A stretch of DNA of 64,000 nt from Coriolopsis trogii. Taxonomy: Eukaryota; Basidiomycota; Agaricomycetes; Polyporales; Polyporaceae. The notes under the pieces were generated by a model. It was not told the DNA's origin, searched no databases, and was given only the letters and a program-made list of their open reading frames with translations. Where the stretch lies: the NCBI GenBank assembly GCA_020543525.1, contig JAHYIO010000031.1, forward strand, positions 1,736,001-1,800,000, in the 5' to 3' direction. The translations under genes were made by a program, and so were the position numbers. Positions 23,709 to 34,531 of this stretch are shown in pieces (the first letter of the stretch is position 1; every line of letters starts with the position of its first letter).

Positions 23709-25969
23709 TCATGCCTGTGTGATGTTCTTGCCAATCGCCATGCGTAACAATTTGGCAAAGTCCGGGGTACCAAGACCAGTGACCTATGGCACGACCCAGC
23801 ACCATCAGTCTAATAGAGAAACAAAGATATATCATTTGGAAGCGTACCGCGTCCCATCCCTCAGTTGCTGGAAAGCCATCTGTCCCGCATCCCGGGTTGT
23901 GGCCCTGTGTGATATCGTTCAGCGCAGCGGCGCCGTTCTGATACAGGAAAGGGTTCAAGAACCCCAGCGGCCGTCCACCATCATTCAGAATGGCATCGTT
24001 CAGCAAGGCAACGATGCCTGCTACTGTAGGACTTGCAGCGCTAGTTCCAGAAACGGACACGAGCTTCCCGCCGCGGAAGACCTGGAATCTCTGCGCCTGG
24101 GCAGCAATGTCCGGAATGGCACGGCCGGATGCATTGAAGAGTCCGGCATTGGTCTTGCCTAGCTTCCTCAGATACGTTTTGACAGCGTTGTCCTGGTATG
24201 CAGGTCGTGCAAACGTGTTCGAAAAGCCACCACCAGACAACGATGCAGCCACTTCAGGGCCAAAACCCGTGGTACCGCCAACAGAAGTGACGCTAGAGGG
24301 AGATGAAGGAAGAGTAAGTAAAGTAAACATGCGTTATTGTAGGGCGGATGATCGTAAGCCGAACAACTCACAACGGGCACGACGAAGGGAACGTCGGTTG
24401 GAATGTTGTGCATTCACCCTGCTGCACGCCCGATACTCCACCATCACCAGAGCCGAAGAGAATCGTCGTACCCCTAGCACCAAGCTGTGCGTATGCATTG
24501 CACATCGTCCTAGCCAGGCGCGCTGCTAAGCATTTTGATAGAACGACTCAGATGCAAGGGACGTACTTTGCTAGAGCGACAGGGATATCCTTCTCATTGA
24601 ACGCGAAGCTAGTCGTGAGAACCAACGGCACCTCTTCTTGAGCGATCAAGACATTGATGATGTCGAGGAAACCCGCAATGCCGTCTGTGAAGTTCGTGCC
24701 GACTGATGCAAATGTCGTGTTCACGTTTGTCGCGAGCCCGACGGTGTACTGTATGTCCAGGCTCTGAGGATGTAGCACTTAGTGCGGCCCGTGTGAGAAC
24801 GAAGATGGGCCACCTCACCGCTTCAAGAGTGGCGGAAACCAAGTTGTTGGTACCAGCATCAATACTCTGAACCGCGAATGCCGTGTCGTTTCGCACGTCC
24901 GGTCGGAATTTGCCTAGAAAGCGCTGAACGCGGCCTGTGAGCCAGAGAGGGTTGCTGGATATTAGATCACTAACATACTTTGAGATCCGCTGGGTCCGCA
25001 GACTCTCCAACAAAGCTCGCGACGAAAAGGTTGTTCTCTTCGTTAGAGGCAGGGGTTATAGGGATGTTGTAGATCGCCTGCAAACATTTGGGAGTGATCG
25101 ACGTCTTGCAGGAATCATCTGGCTTCGCTGTCGGCGTCGGACGCAGAGCAGTAGTTGACGTTGGTCTCGACTTGGACGTTACGAGCACTCGCGACGACGA
25201 GGAACCTGATGCGATGGACGCGCGGCGACTTCGTGTTTCGGCCCTGTGACGTCTGATGTCGCTTTGAGGTTGACGTGGCAAGATGTCCAGCTGTGTGGGC
25301 GCAAGTCGTGGTGGTACAAAGCTGCAATAACGGGTTATAGAGCTAATGGAACACATGATGCTTTCCTGACACTCACGAAGTGGCAGGATGGACGAACTGC
25401 AAGTGATCCTGCACGCTCGCCGGAACAGAGTAGGACAGCGTGCGGAGCGCGGTAGTGTTCGTCTCCTCGTGAACATACTCATCAAATTGCGTATCAAGTA
25501 GCGTGTTGGCCTGCGCGACCGGGATCCGGATGTTAACCCAACTGCTAGTTGGTGAGGCGGTTTGGGCTGTAATGTTGTTTCTGGACAGCCACGCAGTCAC
25601 TGCTTGTATGCTTTCCGGCTTCGGCGCAACGAAAGCATCGACCTATGTGCATACAGTCAGCGTTTGGAAACGGCACCGACAATGTTATTAGCAGTAACAT
25701 ACCTGGGCCTTCGTGAGGTGCTTGCGGTAATTCGCGCTGCCAGGCGTGCTGACATCATACAACGCAGCTATCAAACCATCTGAATCGCGCTGAGTGAGTG
25801 CAATGCGGAGGTCGAGCATTGTACTCGGGACTGCCTTCCCCACATATTTAAAACCAGCAGGGACATCCGAGCGCCTGTCATGAAGGCGCAAGTGGTCCGA
25901 GTCGTGAACCGTGGGCCGGCCCAGAACGAGAGAGAACGCGCCAATAAGGAGCAGGCCAGCTGCAATCAT
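23709..25969 (-). CDS. Sedolisin (S53 family) serine-carboxyl peptidase, tripeptidyl-peptidase type, secreted
   Basis: The start at 25969 gives a signal peptide MIAAGLLLIGAFSLVLG. The pro-domain follows (VPAGFKYVGKAVPSTMLDLR, YRKHLTKAQ, WVNIRIPVAQANTLLDTQF). After a variable linker rich in Ser, Arg and Thr comes the catalytic domain: KCLQAIYNIPITPASNEENN and LVSATLEA/SLDIQYTVGLA. The last carries the sedolisin Glu and Asp (pattern EAxLDxQY) across an exon junction. GSGDGGVSG supplies the oxyanion Asp, and VSVSGTSAASPTVAG has the catalytic Ser. The calcium site is represented by ALNDITQGHNPGCG and WDAVTGLGTPDF. The gene ends with GKNITQA, stop at 23709, in about ten exons. Such enzymes work outside the cell at acid pH in protein nutrition (family knowledge). 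All catalytic residues are present. Confidence 0.93.
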
Positions 25970-26219
25970 CCGGAAAGTTGAAGGGAGGTTAAACCGCTCT
26001 ACACTACAGAGACCAGGGCGAGGCGGCCTGGACGTCGTCGGCCTTGGTTGGGAAGACGAGAGACGACGGTGGCAGCATGCTGAAGGATATATACGCACGA
26101 CGAACTTGGTGCCCCTGGACTTCTGAGATGGCCTGGACCTCGATGATACGCCCGCATATACTCACGCACAGGACGACGTGATGGGTGTGGGATGGCTATC
26201 GCCGGTAGCCCTCCGTACG

Positions 26220-26536
26220 CTATAACCCAGATATCGGGATCACCGACTCTATCTTGCATTCGTAGTCGGTGTACATGCACCCGCTAGAGCACGGACACCA
26301 TGAGTCCATGACACTCACCGAGAGGCGTACGCGTCATGTCTCATGCGCGAGTCCACGAAGCATAAGTTTCCGCTGGAAGAACCAAACGCGCCGTTGTCAT
26401 AACAGATTTGATTGTAGTATAGCCCGCGTTGTGCCTGTGATACGTTGATCATACAGGCCGCGCCGACAGATGAGAATGCAAGGATGTGTTGGAGTTGAAG
26501 AGCGCAGGTGAACACTGCAGCAGATGGCGGAGGCAA
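26220..26536 (-). CDS. Small cysteine-rich protein, probably secreted; 5' end unresolved
   Basis: Exon 1 (to 26319) encodes a hydrophobic stretch LQLQHILAFSSVGAA, then CMINVSQAQRGLYYNQICYD and NGAFGSSSGNLCFVDS. A 35-nt interval with GTGAGT at the left and CTCTAG at the right, unusually short for an intron here, separates it from exon 2 (26283-26220), which reads GCMYTDYECKIE and ends ISGL. The mature part would have five Cys in about 65 residues. No in-frame ATG precedes the hydrophobic segment: the frame opens at a TTG after a stop, so an upstream start exon is needed or the gene is damaged. It resembles effector-like small secreted proteins in form only. It lies between the sedolisin and the zinc-finger gene. 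Confidence 0.45.
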
Positions 26537-26789
26537 TCATGTTCCGAGATATGAAGTTCTTCACCCATATATCGGTGGCTATGCTAGTCAGCTCCTGTTA
26601 TGGGAACTCACAGAGAACTTTGTCCTGTGGCGACACACGAAACTATACTCCACGTTTTAACGAATACTTATAATATAGCACAACACTGAACATAGTAGTT
26701 ATACAGCTAGGATGTGGATCATAACAATGTTCGATTATGAATGGCAATCATCGCTGTGCCGCCAACGCCCAGCCTTTACGACTGAGACT

Positions 26790-29779
26790 TCACTCGCGGT
26801 GAGTGAAGAACCCTAACAGGTGTCCCCATTCGAAGCCAGACTCGGCCTGCCACGTCTCCGTCCGGCTCTTCATCACCTCGTCCCAGAACATCGTCGGCGC
26901 CTCCTCGCCCCTCTCCAAGAACTTCCGGATGTGCTTCTCCCACTTCTTCATCAGTTGGAACTTCGCCTCGTGCGACGTGATATACACCCCCTCCGCGTCG
27001 AATGGAGGCAGACCCTCCTGATACGCGACGAGGCCGACCTGTACGAGCCAGTAGAAGGGGAGCGCGTTGAACAGGAACCGTTGCTGCGACTCGGGCACGT
27101 CCCGCGGCGTTTCCGGGGACTGCAGCCAGCTCTGGAGCCAGCAGTGGAGGAGGATCTGGAGGTGATGCACGCGGTCTTTGTCGACGAAGTGTGGAAGCAC
27201 TTTCAGGCGCACGAGCGTGCCGCTACTGCTCTCCGTGGGCTGGTGGAACGGGAGCCGGTCGCGCAGGTACATCTCGAACAGCTTCCGCATGAGAGCGTGG
27301 ATCATGACAAAGTGCGCGAACGGCGACACGAGGAACTGTCGCGCCTCGTTGTGTGGGTTGTCTTGCACGAGGTAGAAGTACATCGACTTGAGATAGTGCC
27401 CGCTCAGACGCACTTGATTGCCACCGTAAGGCGAAGGCGTTTGCAGCACGGCCGCCCACTCGTTGGCGTCCTTAGCAGTCCACAGCGCGTCTTCGCTAGG
27501 TAGACCGAGAGTAAACTGCTCCGTATGGAATGTTGGGGAGATATTGAAGAATATCGCATGGCAGCAGTCATGCAAGAAGCAGACCCAAATCGCCCTAGTT
27601 ACATAGTGAGCATCTCGTCTGATGTCTAGGGACGGTGTCGCGTACCTCTTGGCGGACTCGTAGCGGACCCATTCTTTCCAAGCCTTATTGACAGCCTCCG
27701 GATCGTTGAAGTCAGGTTCTTCATACTTCCAGTCGCGTGTCTTATCGACGTATCCACTCATTCGAAGCATCTAGGAACCAGTCAGTAATGGGCTCATATG
27801 CGTTAGAAACCAAGTGTAACCCACCATCACGATCATCCCGTGGTAAACGTTTGACTTCGTACGTTGATCAGGATCTTTATGGAACATGCCGATCGTTTGC
27901 ACCAAACACGATGCTAACGTGAGCTGAGTGATTGCGTCATAGTCTGTTGTGTGGGACTAGAAGATATGAGCTTTCCTCTTCCCTTCAGTTCTACAGAGGG
28001 GACTACTTACAAGCTCGGCAATAATCTCGTCCCTTGTAGTGGAGAGTGTGTGTTCAATAAAGTTCATCGCGGTCGGTGTGGTAAGGTACATCGCGCCGCA
28101 TGCCTTTGTGGCTTTGACGAGGAGATGAAGCCGTGGCTGCGACAGGAAGGTCGGAAGGTGAACAATGGGCATATGGTGAGTGTATGTCGTAAGGAATGAG
28201 TGAACTGTGACGTAGAAAGTCAGCAGGTCTGCCGCGTCCCCAAAATGGAGAGACGCACTGTACTCGTATAGCTCGCCGATGGAAGGCATCTCTTTGATGG
28301 GGGTGATGGCCATAGCCAGACTTGCCACTTCGCTCTCAGGGATGCTGTCGTGGGCATCGAGGGCGGGATCTGCGGGCTGCGACGGTGCGTTGTAAATCGC
28401 GATCTGGGCAGGCATATCAAAGAATGCGTTCATCATAGCCTGGCTGATGCCCGTTGCTTCGAAGCGGTCGGTCAGGATTGCCGTCGGATCCTGCTGGAAG
28501 TGCTGTCCTGGCACCAGGGGATTCTTCTGGTAGCTCGACGTGAAGAGGTCCGAGAAGAGGTTGTCGTACATTTCGCTAGAGAACAACTCGGTAAGATGTG
28601 CCTTCTCCGCAGCGTTCTGCTCCTCCGTAGGCAGCGTCAGCGAAACCCTGGGATACGCCTCCGGATTTGCACTATGAGTCCTTACGAGGATACCGTCGGA
28701 CAAGAGCGGGTCATCTGAGGGAAGAGTCCTTGCAGAGAGGGCGCTTGATTCGCCAAGTATGTTGGAGGACGAAACAAATGGAGATAGGGATGTGAGATCG
28801 CCGAATATGTCAGTTGTCGACGACAACTCAGGGGCCGTGGATGAGTCCTCGCCTGAGCTGGGAGACGATCCAGATGGTGGGCTTGCCTCGGATGAGGAAT
28901 TCTGTGACGATGCTTCAGGTGGTGTTGGGTTCGAGGCGGAAGATGTGGTGGCAGCCTCAGGGCTGCTTCCGGGCTCTGGGCCTGCCGAGGCAGGGATCGA
29001 GCTGGTGGCGTACACGCATTCCCGGCCGCGGGCTTTGCATTTGGAACATGGTCGTTGCAAGTCGCACTTGACCTTGGATTCAGCGCAGCTCTTGCATGAC
29101 TTTCGTCGAGACCGGCTCGCCGACCTGGGCGCATCGAATTTTAATCAGCGTCAGCATTTAGGAGTACTGCAAGCACGAGCATTCCAGAATGTTCGCTCCC
29201 ACCCCCCGTTGCGAACTGTGAAGCTGCGCGAGTACATGGAACGCACGGTACCGCTCCAATGCGTACCCACATGGGTTCACTGCCCGCACTATCGGCCGGT
29301 ATGGTCCGAACGGTACTGAACCAGACTTACGAGTCGCAACAAGTGCGTTTATGTCTTGTGAGCAGGTCACTCCGCGTGAACTGTGCATGGCAACGCTGAG
29401 GGAAAACAATTAGGATCGAGGGTGTTCGTTGCCTACAGCGGACGTACCTCGCATTCGTGCAAGCGTTCGTTGGAGTCTGGGACGGGCGTCAGCCGACGTG
29501 AGTCAAGGAGTGGCGGTACCGAAGGGACTTACGCGTCTTCAAGTGGCGGTTGAGATGGGTCGTCCGGGTAAACTTGGCAGGACAGAGGTGGCACAACTTG
29601 GTTTGCGGAAGAGTGGGCACATTTCCCTTGTGTGCGCGCATCTTGGAAATCGATCCATTCTTTGTCCGTAGGGAGGACTCTGACCAGTCGGCAGGGGTCA
29701 AAGTGCTCGTCGAGGGCGTTGGCGCCGTCCCCTGAGCGTCCCCATTCGACGACGTGGGCTGGGTGGCATCAGCGGACAT
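26790..29779 (-). CDS. Transcription factor with two C2H2 fingers, a Zn2Cys6 cluster and a fungal-specific TF domain
   Basis: The start at 29779 opens a Ser/Thr-rich leader, then finger 1, KLCHLCPAKFTRTTHLNRHL. A splice leads into finger 2, CERCHAQFTRSDLLTRHKRT. A later exon holds a binuclear zinc cluster, CKSCAESKVKC then DLQRPCSKCKARGREC, with spacing C-x2-C-x6-C-x5-C-x2-C-x6-C. A long Ser/Pro/Glu-rich linker follows, then the fungal-specific TF domain (for example LTTYTHHMPIVHLPTF, TLASCLVQTIGMFHKDPDQR, MLRMSGYVDKT, RAIWVCFLHDCCHAIFFNIS), ending LLGFFTHRE at 26790. Roughly 850-950 residues, nuclear, DNA-binding. C2H2 plus Zn2Cys6 proteins are a known fungal minority architecture; targets are unknown. 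The neighbouring sedolisin and GH79 genes are possible targets only by proximity. Confidence 0.9.
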
Positions 29780-30440
29780 TATGGTGGGTAGGGCAGATGG
29801 TGGACAGCAGACAAGAAGTTATATGGCGCCGCAGGCTAGATCAGCACACTTACGGCAACTAAACTGCGGTCGCAAAACTGTGTTGAGGTGATGGATCCGG
29901 AGCTGCCACAGTCGTGCGTGCGCTCTCGGCTCATCCGCCGCCACGTGCGGTTGATAGGCTTGCAAGCGCTCACAGATTGAGGCTAGTCACTACTCAGGAG
30001 TTCAGCTCATGATCATGCGCCTGCCTGCTTATAAGCAAGAAACAATCAGCACAGAGTCAGCAACTCCCTCAAATCAATGCGGAACCCCCATATCCTCGCG
30101 AACAGTACGAGTGAGTTGATGACTTGACACGAGGACCCTCGGCATAGTAGCCGTTCGGAGGAAGAGGGAGCTCTCCATCAGACAACTCCTGTACATATCT
30201 GGTACATCGAGCAACAGTATGCAAAGCTTCGAAGCCTGAAGGACTTTGACAATATCTGAGTCTGATACGGACGTTTCTCTTGAAGCTGCTCGTTGGGCGC
30301 CTGACATACCCTTTCTGGTTGAAGCTTGCAATTGAAGTCTCGAGTACCCAGCTGCAGCACGGTACCGTACGCACTCGTCAGTCATGCCAGCTAGCGCACT
30401 CTGTACAATCCGTATGCAACATCCGCTCCTAAGAGTTCAA
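29780..30440. other. Intergenic region upstream of the zinc-finger gene
   Basis: Presumed promoter of the zinc-finger gene and 3' flank of the GH79 gene. The overlapping open frames at 30070-30390 show no conserved pattern. Confidence 0.5.
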
Positions 30441-32213
30441 TCACAAGAACACGATCAAGGCCTCAGACGCCTTGACTGACACCGTCAGCGCGTTCCCGCT
30501 CACTGCGACCGACTCCAAGTTCTGCATGCCCTGCTTCGCGCACGACGCGGAAAACGTGCCGTTCCCGCCAATCGTCACCGCCGCGCCCTGGTCCGTGCGC
30601 GACGTCGCGTCCGGCGCCGTCAGCCGCTTCGCCTGCTTCGTCCCGCTCCCAGTCGCGAGACCTGTGAACTGCACGGACGCGCTCGTGCGCGTTCCTGTCC
30701 CGTTGAAGTAGTTCGAGTTCAGCACGAGCAGCCGCAAGGGCTTGTTCGAGGACGAGTAGACGGCGTACGTCGCGATCGCGGACGTGCCGTCGTCGAGCGC
30801 AGCTACTTTGGCACCGTCGGTGCCAAGGAACTCTGAGACGAACGCTGCGCCGTAGTAAGGTGAGTAGACATTATTTTGGCCCCACCAGCAGTACGCCTGT
30901 ATCCACCCACGAGAACAAAGCTATTGTCAGCTGAATGATGATACTTGTACGGGAGCTGTTAGTATTTACGCAGTTTCCGATAGTACCGTGGTGGAAGTAG
31001 AGGCGGTCGGCGCCGATGAGGGCACTCTGGAGGACGTAATCGATGATCCAGAGAGCTGCGCCGAAGGTGGGACTTATTCCACCTCCACCGCACGTGGCTG
31101 TATTCAGAGTGTGAGCATCGCACAGAGTCGATATGTACATGATGAACTCACCGGAGTTGGTCTCGCCCAAGAAAAACCTCTTGCCCGCGTTGTGCGCGGC
31201 AGTTGCTTCGTCCCTGTATTGCTTCACGTATGACACGATCCCACTGGTGACGTCGTCAGTATACCACACAAATCATCTCACATAGGGGAGAAACTAACGA
31301 GTGGCTCATGAGGTTAGGCAAGTTAGTGCTTGCGCCGCCGCACGCTGATTGGGGGTACGAATGACGCGAGATGGATTTGATGGTGTTCAAAGCAGAGCTC
31401 CCAATGCTCTGGATGAGCGTTTTAGTGTTCCAAGACAGGTAAACCGCGCCCTGGAAGATGTTGCCCAGCTATCGAGAAGTCAGTGCAATGCTCGATCATG
31501 GCGCGATGACTGCTCAGTACGTACGGATGGCGCCATAGCTGTGAACCACTTTGCTTCGTTCTGGATATCGATGGAGTTGCTCCATCCCGTGCCGGAGGCG
31601 ACAGGGGAGCTGCTCGCGTACACTAAGGGCCGCACGTCAGAAACACACGGCAACTTCTCTATCACAACGCACAGTCTGGCTCGTTTCCGAGCTCGATGGC
31701 AAAGAGGTTGCCCATAGAGGACTTGGACTGTTGCGCAGCAGAGAGGGAGTTGGCCTGGTTATTCAGTTGCCTGTTCAATCCGACGGTCACCGAGCCCTTG
31801 AGCTTCGATGCAAGCGTGAAGAATGATGGTCCATAGGTTAAACTTGTAGGCGCGTCCGCGGGAGATGCGACTGTGTAATCAACAGCTACCGACAGGTTGG
31901 GGCTGTAAGTCGCGCGGTCCCTAGCATATGCGTTAGCACATCCATGGCGAAGGATGGTTCATGCTGATGCTCACTGAGTTGTACCACCAATACGAACTGC
32001 GGGTTGAGCGCCTCGGAGTGTAGCGAGGTTATCCAAGCATGTGTTCGTCCCAGATATATTTGTGTAGCCGGGGAAGGCAAAGAACTCAATGGAGACGCTA
32101 ACCAGCGAAGGATCGACGGTGACCGCTCCCGAGGGAGGCGATGACGGCACTACGATAGCCCGAATATGGCATGCCCAGAAGAGGGCAGTGAGTAAGATAG
32201 AGAAGCGAGCCAT
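30441..32213 (-). CDS. Glycoside hydrolase family 79 (beta-glucuronidase / heparanase-like), secreted
   Basis: The start at 32213 gives MARFSILLTALFWACHIRAI, a signal peptide. The mature start VSIEFFAFPGYTNISGTN and LATLRGAQPAVRIGGTTQ is the characteristic N-terminal block of fungal GH79. The acid/base Glu sits in FAIELGNEPD (near 31695) and the nucleophile Glu in KRFFLGETNSG (near 31160). Other blocks are ISRHSYPQSACGG, GAALWIIDYVLQSALIGAD and LYFHHGTIGNC. The C-terminal beta domain ends with LTVSVKASEALIVFL, stop at 30441. Interrupted by several introns. Basidiomycete members remove glucuronic or 4-O-methyl-glucuronic acid from plant or arabinogalactan side chains (family knowledge); the substrate here is not determined. 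Confidence 0.9.
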
Positions 32214-32710
32214 GGCCGACAATGTCGATGGTGGCGGAAGGGGAGTATCAGCAAACTCGCACGGACGTCTCCGTGATCTGTGGCATGAACCCATAGCTTT
32301 ATAGCGCGGCTCGGTACATCGCCGGGGAGAAGCCCGCGAAGGCCACATCGAGATGTAGGCGGGTCATACTGGGCTTCGTGGCCCTGAACGCGTGCACTAC
32401 AGCTACGCATGGGTGTATGTCGAATCTTGGACTCGGAGTTTGGAACAGGCGAGGTCACAGAAGGAGAGCGGACGGACCGGTGGCAGACGACATACCCGAC
32501 GGATCATCATGTGATCGTCAGAGCGGATGAGATGTACACGGGAGTAACCAAGGAATAACTCTACCTGAGGCTGAGAATGGGAGTAGGAAGCTTGGATGAA
32601 TAGGCTTCGTCAATACGCCGGCGGCCCAGCGCGTCCCGGAGGGTCAGCTGAGTCGTTACAATATAAGTTATAGGTCGTCACCGTTGTGTTCTCGACACGA
32701 TCAACGGCTT

Positions 32711-32771
32711 TAGGTTCTACATAGAAGAAAAACGCAGACAGGCTTTTTCTATGAGACTCAGAAAGAACCTA
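32711..32771. repeat. Imperfect hairpin / inverted repeat
   Basis: TAGGTTCT at 32711-32718 pairs with AGAACCTA at 32764-32771. Inside, CATAGAAGAAAAA pairs imperfectly with TTTTTCTATG. It lies 30 bp before the first CACGAA cluster. Confidence 0.55.
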
Positions 32772-32799
32772 CACTACGCGCCCTTGAGTTCTTGCCGCC

Positions 32800-32883
32800 C
32801 ACGAAGTCGCTTCGTGATAATGATACATCACGAAGTTAATTCGTGCGGAATTCGTGCTCTGCTTTATTCGTGAAGACCACGAA
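32800..32883. repeat. Cluster of CACGAA/TTCGTG palindromes (first)
   Basis: Seven copies of CACGAA or its complement TTCGTG in 84 bp, several arranged as palindromes with 3-5 nt spacers (for example CACGAAG-TCG-CTTCGTG and CACGAA-GTTAA-TTCGTG). Confidence 0.75.
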
Positions 32884-33521
32884 GTCCGGTGCGGAGGAGT
32901 TCAAGAGGGTTCAAGTCCGTAAATCAGCGCTTGCCAACCTGCCCTAAACTCCTCGAGCCAGCGCTCGGTGACAAGACTTCCGCAATTTTCGCCTCGCCCT
33001 GCCCATCACCCATGTCCTCTGCCATTAGCCGTCTGTTTCCTCTGACTTCTGCTGGACTCTTGCACTGTTATCTTTCTGCCGGGACTCTGGGGGTCAAATC
33101 TGGGACTATCTATTGCAAAACTCACAGGAACCTTCTGACCCGGACTTCTGTGCTACTCTGGGGACTGGGTTCGCTGGATTCTGGGCTCTAGGCTGCCGTT
33201 GCTCTGGCGGGTCTCAAGCTACTGTTCTAGTATTTTCCGTGCTGACGTGGTGGCTCCAATCAGGATGGGAACCTCGGTGTGCTGTTAGTCTCATGTGAGT
33301 AGTACTGGTGTCTTCTGCGATTAGGATGAGGAGGGACAATGTCTACCGTCAATGCTGTATCTCTTAGCATTATCATACTAGTATACCGCTGTGCATGTAG
33401 GATGTGCATATCCCACCTACTTACAAGCCAAATACATTGTTTGCCTGTCAAAATATCAGGAATACTGTGAATGAACCGAGTGAATTAGCCGAGCAATGGC
33501 CCTGTGCTGCCGCGTAGTAAA

Positions 33522-33720
33522 CACGAAGTACCTCGTGAATACCATGCTGTTGCGCCTACGGTTGTATTCGTGATATGGGACAAAATGTTCTTTTATAACA
33601 CGAAGTCACTCACGAACCCATGGTTTTGGCGCCGGATACACTTATACGTTGTTAGTACGAATTTGCTGCGTACAAAGTACGCAGTTGTATTCGTGGTAAT
33701 CTTCGTGACGGTTACGAAGT
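33522..33720. repeat. Cluster of CACGAA/TTCGTG palindromes (second)
   Basis: Six exact copies of CACGAA or TTCGTG plus near-copies (CTCGTG, TACGAAG) in about 200 bp, some palindromic (CTTCGT-gacggtt-ACGAAG). Separated from the first cluster by about 640 bp. Confidence 0.7.
33666..33684. repeat. Perfect short palindrome
   Basis: CTGCGTAC-AAA-GTACGCAG, 8-bp arms with a 3-nt loop, inside the second CACGAA cluster. Confidence 0.7.
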
Positions 33721-34531
33721 CTCGGGCGCATAGTGCTACAAATGGCGCGTGTGTAGATGTCAACTGCAGCGCATGGGCTTTTTCGAGGAGGTGAGAGCCA
33801 GGTGAGAATTCGCTTGCTCGATGATGAGGTTAATGTTTTCGGGTGCCAATCTTTGTACATACTGCAACATACGACAGCCGCAGTTCTTGTGTCTACAGTG
33901 ACCTGTAGTGTGAGGGAGAACATCAGCGGCTTCGTGGAGAGCAAAAGAGAGTAAGAAATTCTCTAGAGCTCCAGGTGAACTGGCGCACCTTCCACTTGCA
34001 TATCGGGGTCCTTGCAGAAGGTCCTTTGCATACCACTGAGCAGTTCGCAGATCCGCCTGGATTAGATAGAGTCAACGTCAACGTCAAGGTGACTCTGCCA
34101 CCGGGCGAAGGACCGTGAGAGCTTGCTTACGCGTGACGTCACGCGTCCACGTGTCGTCTCGAACATCCACAGCCGTGTAAGCTTGTCTTCTCACCATCTG
34201 CACTCTTGTGCGCATAGGCTCCCATGTTGTTTTCGTCACATACTATGCCTGCTCCATCCTGACTTGGAGTGATACGGTGAGCGCTCCCCTCGTCTGACTT
34301 TTTAATGAAACATACAGTCAGACTAGTTGCAAGAGTGCTGTGCCAATGTTACGGCTACATGTCCCCATGGGTGACTGGAAATTGATATGTATGCGCGAAT
34401 GTAGGGGCTTGGAGAAGGTTTGCTTCATTGCTATACATCCAGGTGGAGGATGGCGAAAGGTATGACGTCAGATAGCATTCCTAACGACGCAACGCCTTGC
34501 ACTGTGCAGCCATACGACCTCGACAACACTC

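Larger units (their letters stand above)
32214..34531. other. Gene-poor region with palindromic repeat clusters
   Basis: No protein-coding gene recognised over about 2.3 kb. It contains an imperfect hairpin (32711-32771), two clusters of CACGAA/TTCGTG palindromes (32800-32883 and 33522-33720) and a perfect 8-bp-arm palindrome (33666-33684). A short stretch at 33000-33250 is rich in GGGACT/CTGGGAC-like words. A degenerate DNA transposon is the likeliest explanation, but no transposase remnant was seen. Confidence 0.5.

Noticed and set aside
26820..27503. 227-codon frame on + opposite the transcription factor
   Set aside because: Antisense of the fungal TF domain; no domain of its own.
32896..32925. 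GGGTTCAAGTCC resembling a tRNA T-arm
   Set aside because: No matching acceptor, D and anticodon arms could be drawn around it.
32711..33720. CRISPR-like array
   Set aside because: Repeats are short palindromic hexamers at irregular spacing in a eukaryotic genome, with no regular repeat-spacer pattern.
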